Shown here: positions 14,110 to 14,268 of the stretch, one piece after another
Numbering within the stretch: position 1 is the stretch's first letter
How the letters are laid out: the number at the start of each line of letters is the position of its first letter
Program-made: the position numbers and the translations under genes
Notes under the pieces: model-generated
Seen by the model: the letters and a program-made list of their open reading frames with translations, nothing else
What the model was told of the DNA's origin: nothing
Databases searched by the model: none
NCBI GenBank assembly: GCA_014380255.1
Contig: JACMKG010000184.1
Span: 1-14,268 of the forward strand
DNA: 14,268 bases
Direction: 5' to 3'
Source: Prolixibacteraceae bacterium
Lineage (GTDB): Bacteria > Bacteroidota > Bacteroidia > Bacteroidales > Prolixibacteraceae

Positions 14110-14268
14110 TCAACCAAAGCGACCGGTGATATAATCTTCCGTCTGTTTCTTTTCCGGGTTGGTGAAGATCTTTCTGGTCTTGTCGAATTCGATGAGCTGA
14201 CCCAGATAAAAGAAGGCCGTTAGGTCGCTTATACGGGCTGCCTGCTGCATGTTGTGGGTTACAATCAC
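14110..14268 (-). CDS. pstB: Phosphate ABC transporter ATP-binding subunit, C-terminal fragment
   Basis: The last 52 residues of the protein are encoded here; the start is beyond the window. The visible part begins [20 protein letters not shown], with the switch-region His of ABC ATPases (T-H-N), and continues [18 protein letters not shown] to the PstB-type ending [13 protein letters not shown]. PstB hydrolyses ATP to drive phosphate uptake through PstA/PstC. The phoU gene follows downstream in the same direction, matching the usual pstB-phoU order. Confidence 0.93.
   Translation of the reverse strand: MIVTHNMQQAARISDLTAFFYLGQLIEFDKTRKIFTNPEKKQTEDYITGRFG

Overview
The window looks like chromosomal DNA from a Bacteroidota bacterium, probably a Bacteroidales/Marinilabiliales-type lineage. 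Evidence: A/T-rich leaders without clear Shine-Dalgarno sequences, several matches to the Bacteroidota -7 box TAnnTTTG, a polysaccharide deacetylase with the N-terminal DUF7033-type region, secreted proteins with simple signal peptides, and short degenerate intergenic repeats typical of the phylum. I saw no tRNA, rRNA, CRISPR array, transposase or phage gene.

Layout. 1-244 (-): N-terminus of a secreted repeat-type protein. 538-1092 (+): a SigZ-like ECF sigma factor with a Cys/His-rich tail. 1113-1532 (-): a small lipoprotein. 1533-2257: a long non-coding gap holding a ~183-bp inverted repeat built of 11-bp units. 2258-3325 (+): an SO_0444-type Cu/Zn efflux permease. 3337-10208 (-): a tightly packed seven-gene operon. 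10337-11026 (-): radC. 11399-11947 (+): an outer-membrane beta-barrel protein followed by a strong terminator. 12103-12858 (+): a TauE/SafE-type transporter. 12894-13141: a MITE-like element. 13154-13819 (-): phoU. 13820-14109: a patchwork of short repeats. 14110-14268 (-): the 3' end of pstB.

The operon is the most interesting part. In transcription order it encodes a DUF7033 polysaccharide deacetylase, a FemAB/BioF2-like GNAT-fold transferase, a second NodB-type deacetylase, a stand-alone AMP-forming ligase, a GNAT, a 79-residue acyl carrier protein and a second GNAT-like protein. Junctions overlap by 14, 4, 8 and 4 nt or are separated by only 8 and 0 nt, so the genes are almost certainly co-translated. 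The inferred logic is that deacetylases expose free amines on a glycan, the ligase loads an acyl or aminoacyl group on the carrier protein, and one or more GNAT-fold enzymes transfer it. The gene content recalls the ligase/ACP/FemAB/deacetylase sets near exosortase-EPS loci of Proteobacteria, but no exosortase, glycosyltransferase or DltB/DltD is present here.

The sigma factor and the metal permease may form a metal-response pair (inference): both carry cysteine clusters and both are transcribed rightward, about 1.2 kb apart. The pstB-phoU pair belongs to the phosphate-uptake system, here separated by an unusual 290-bp repeat-filled gap.
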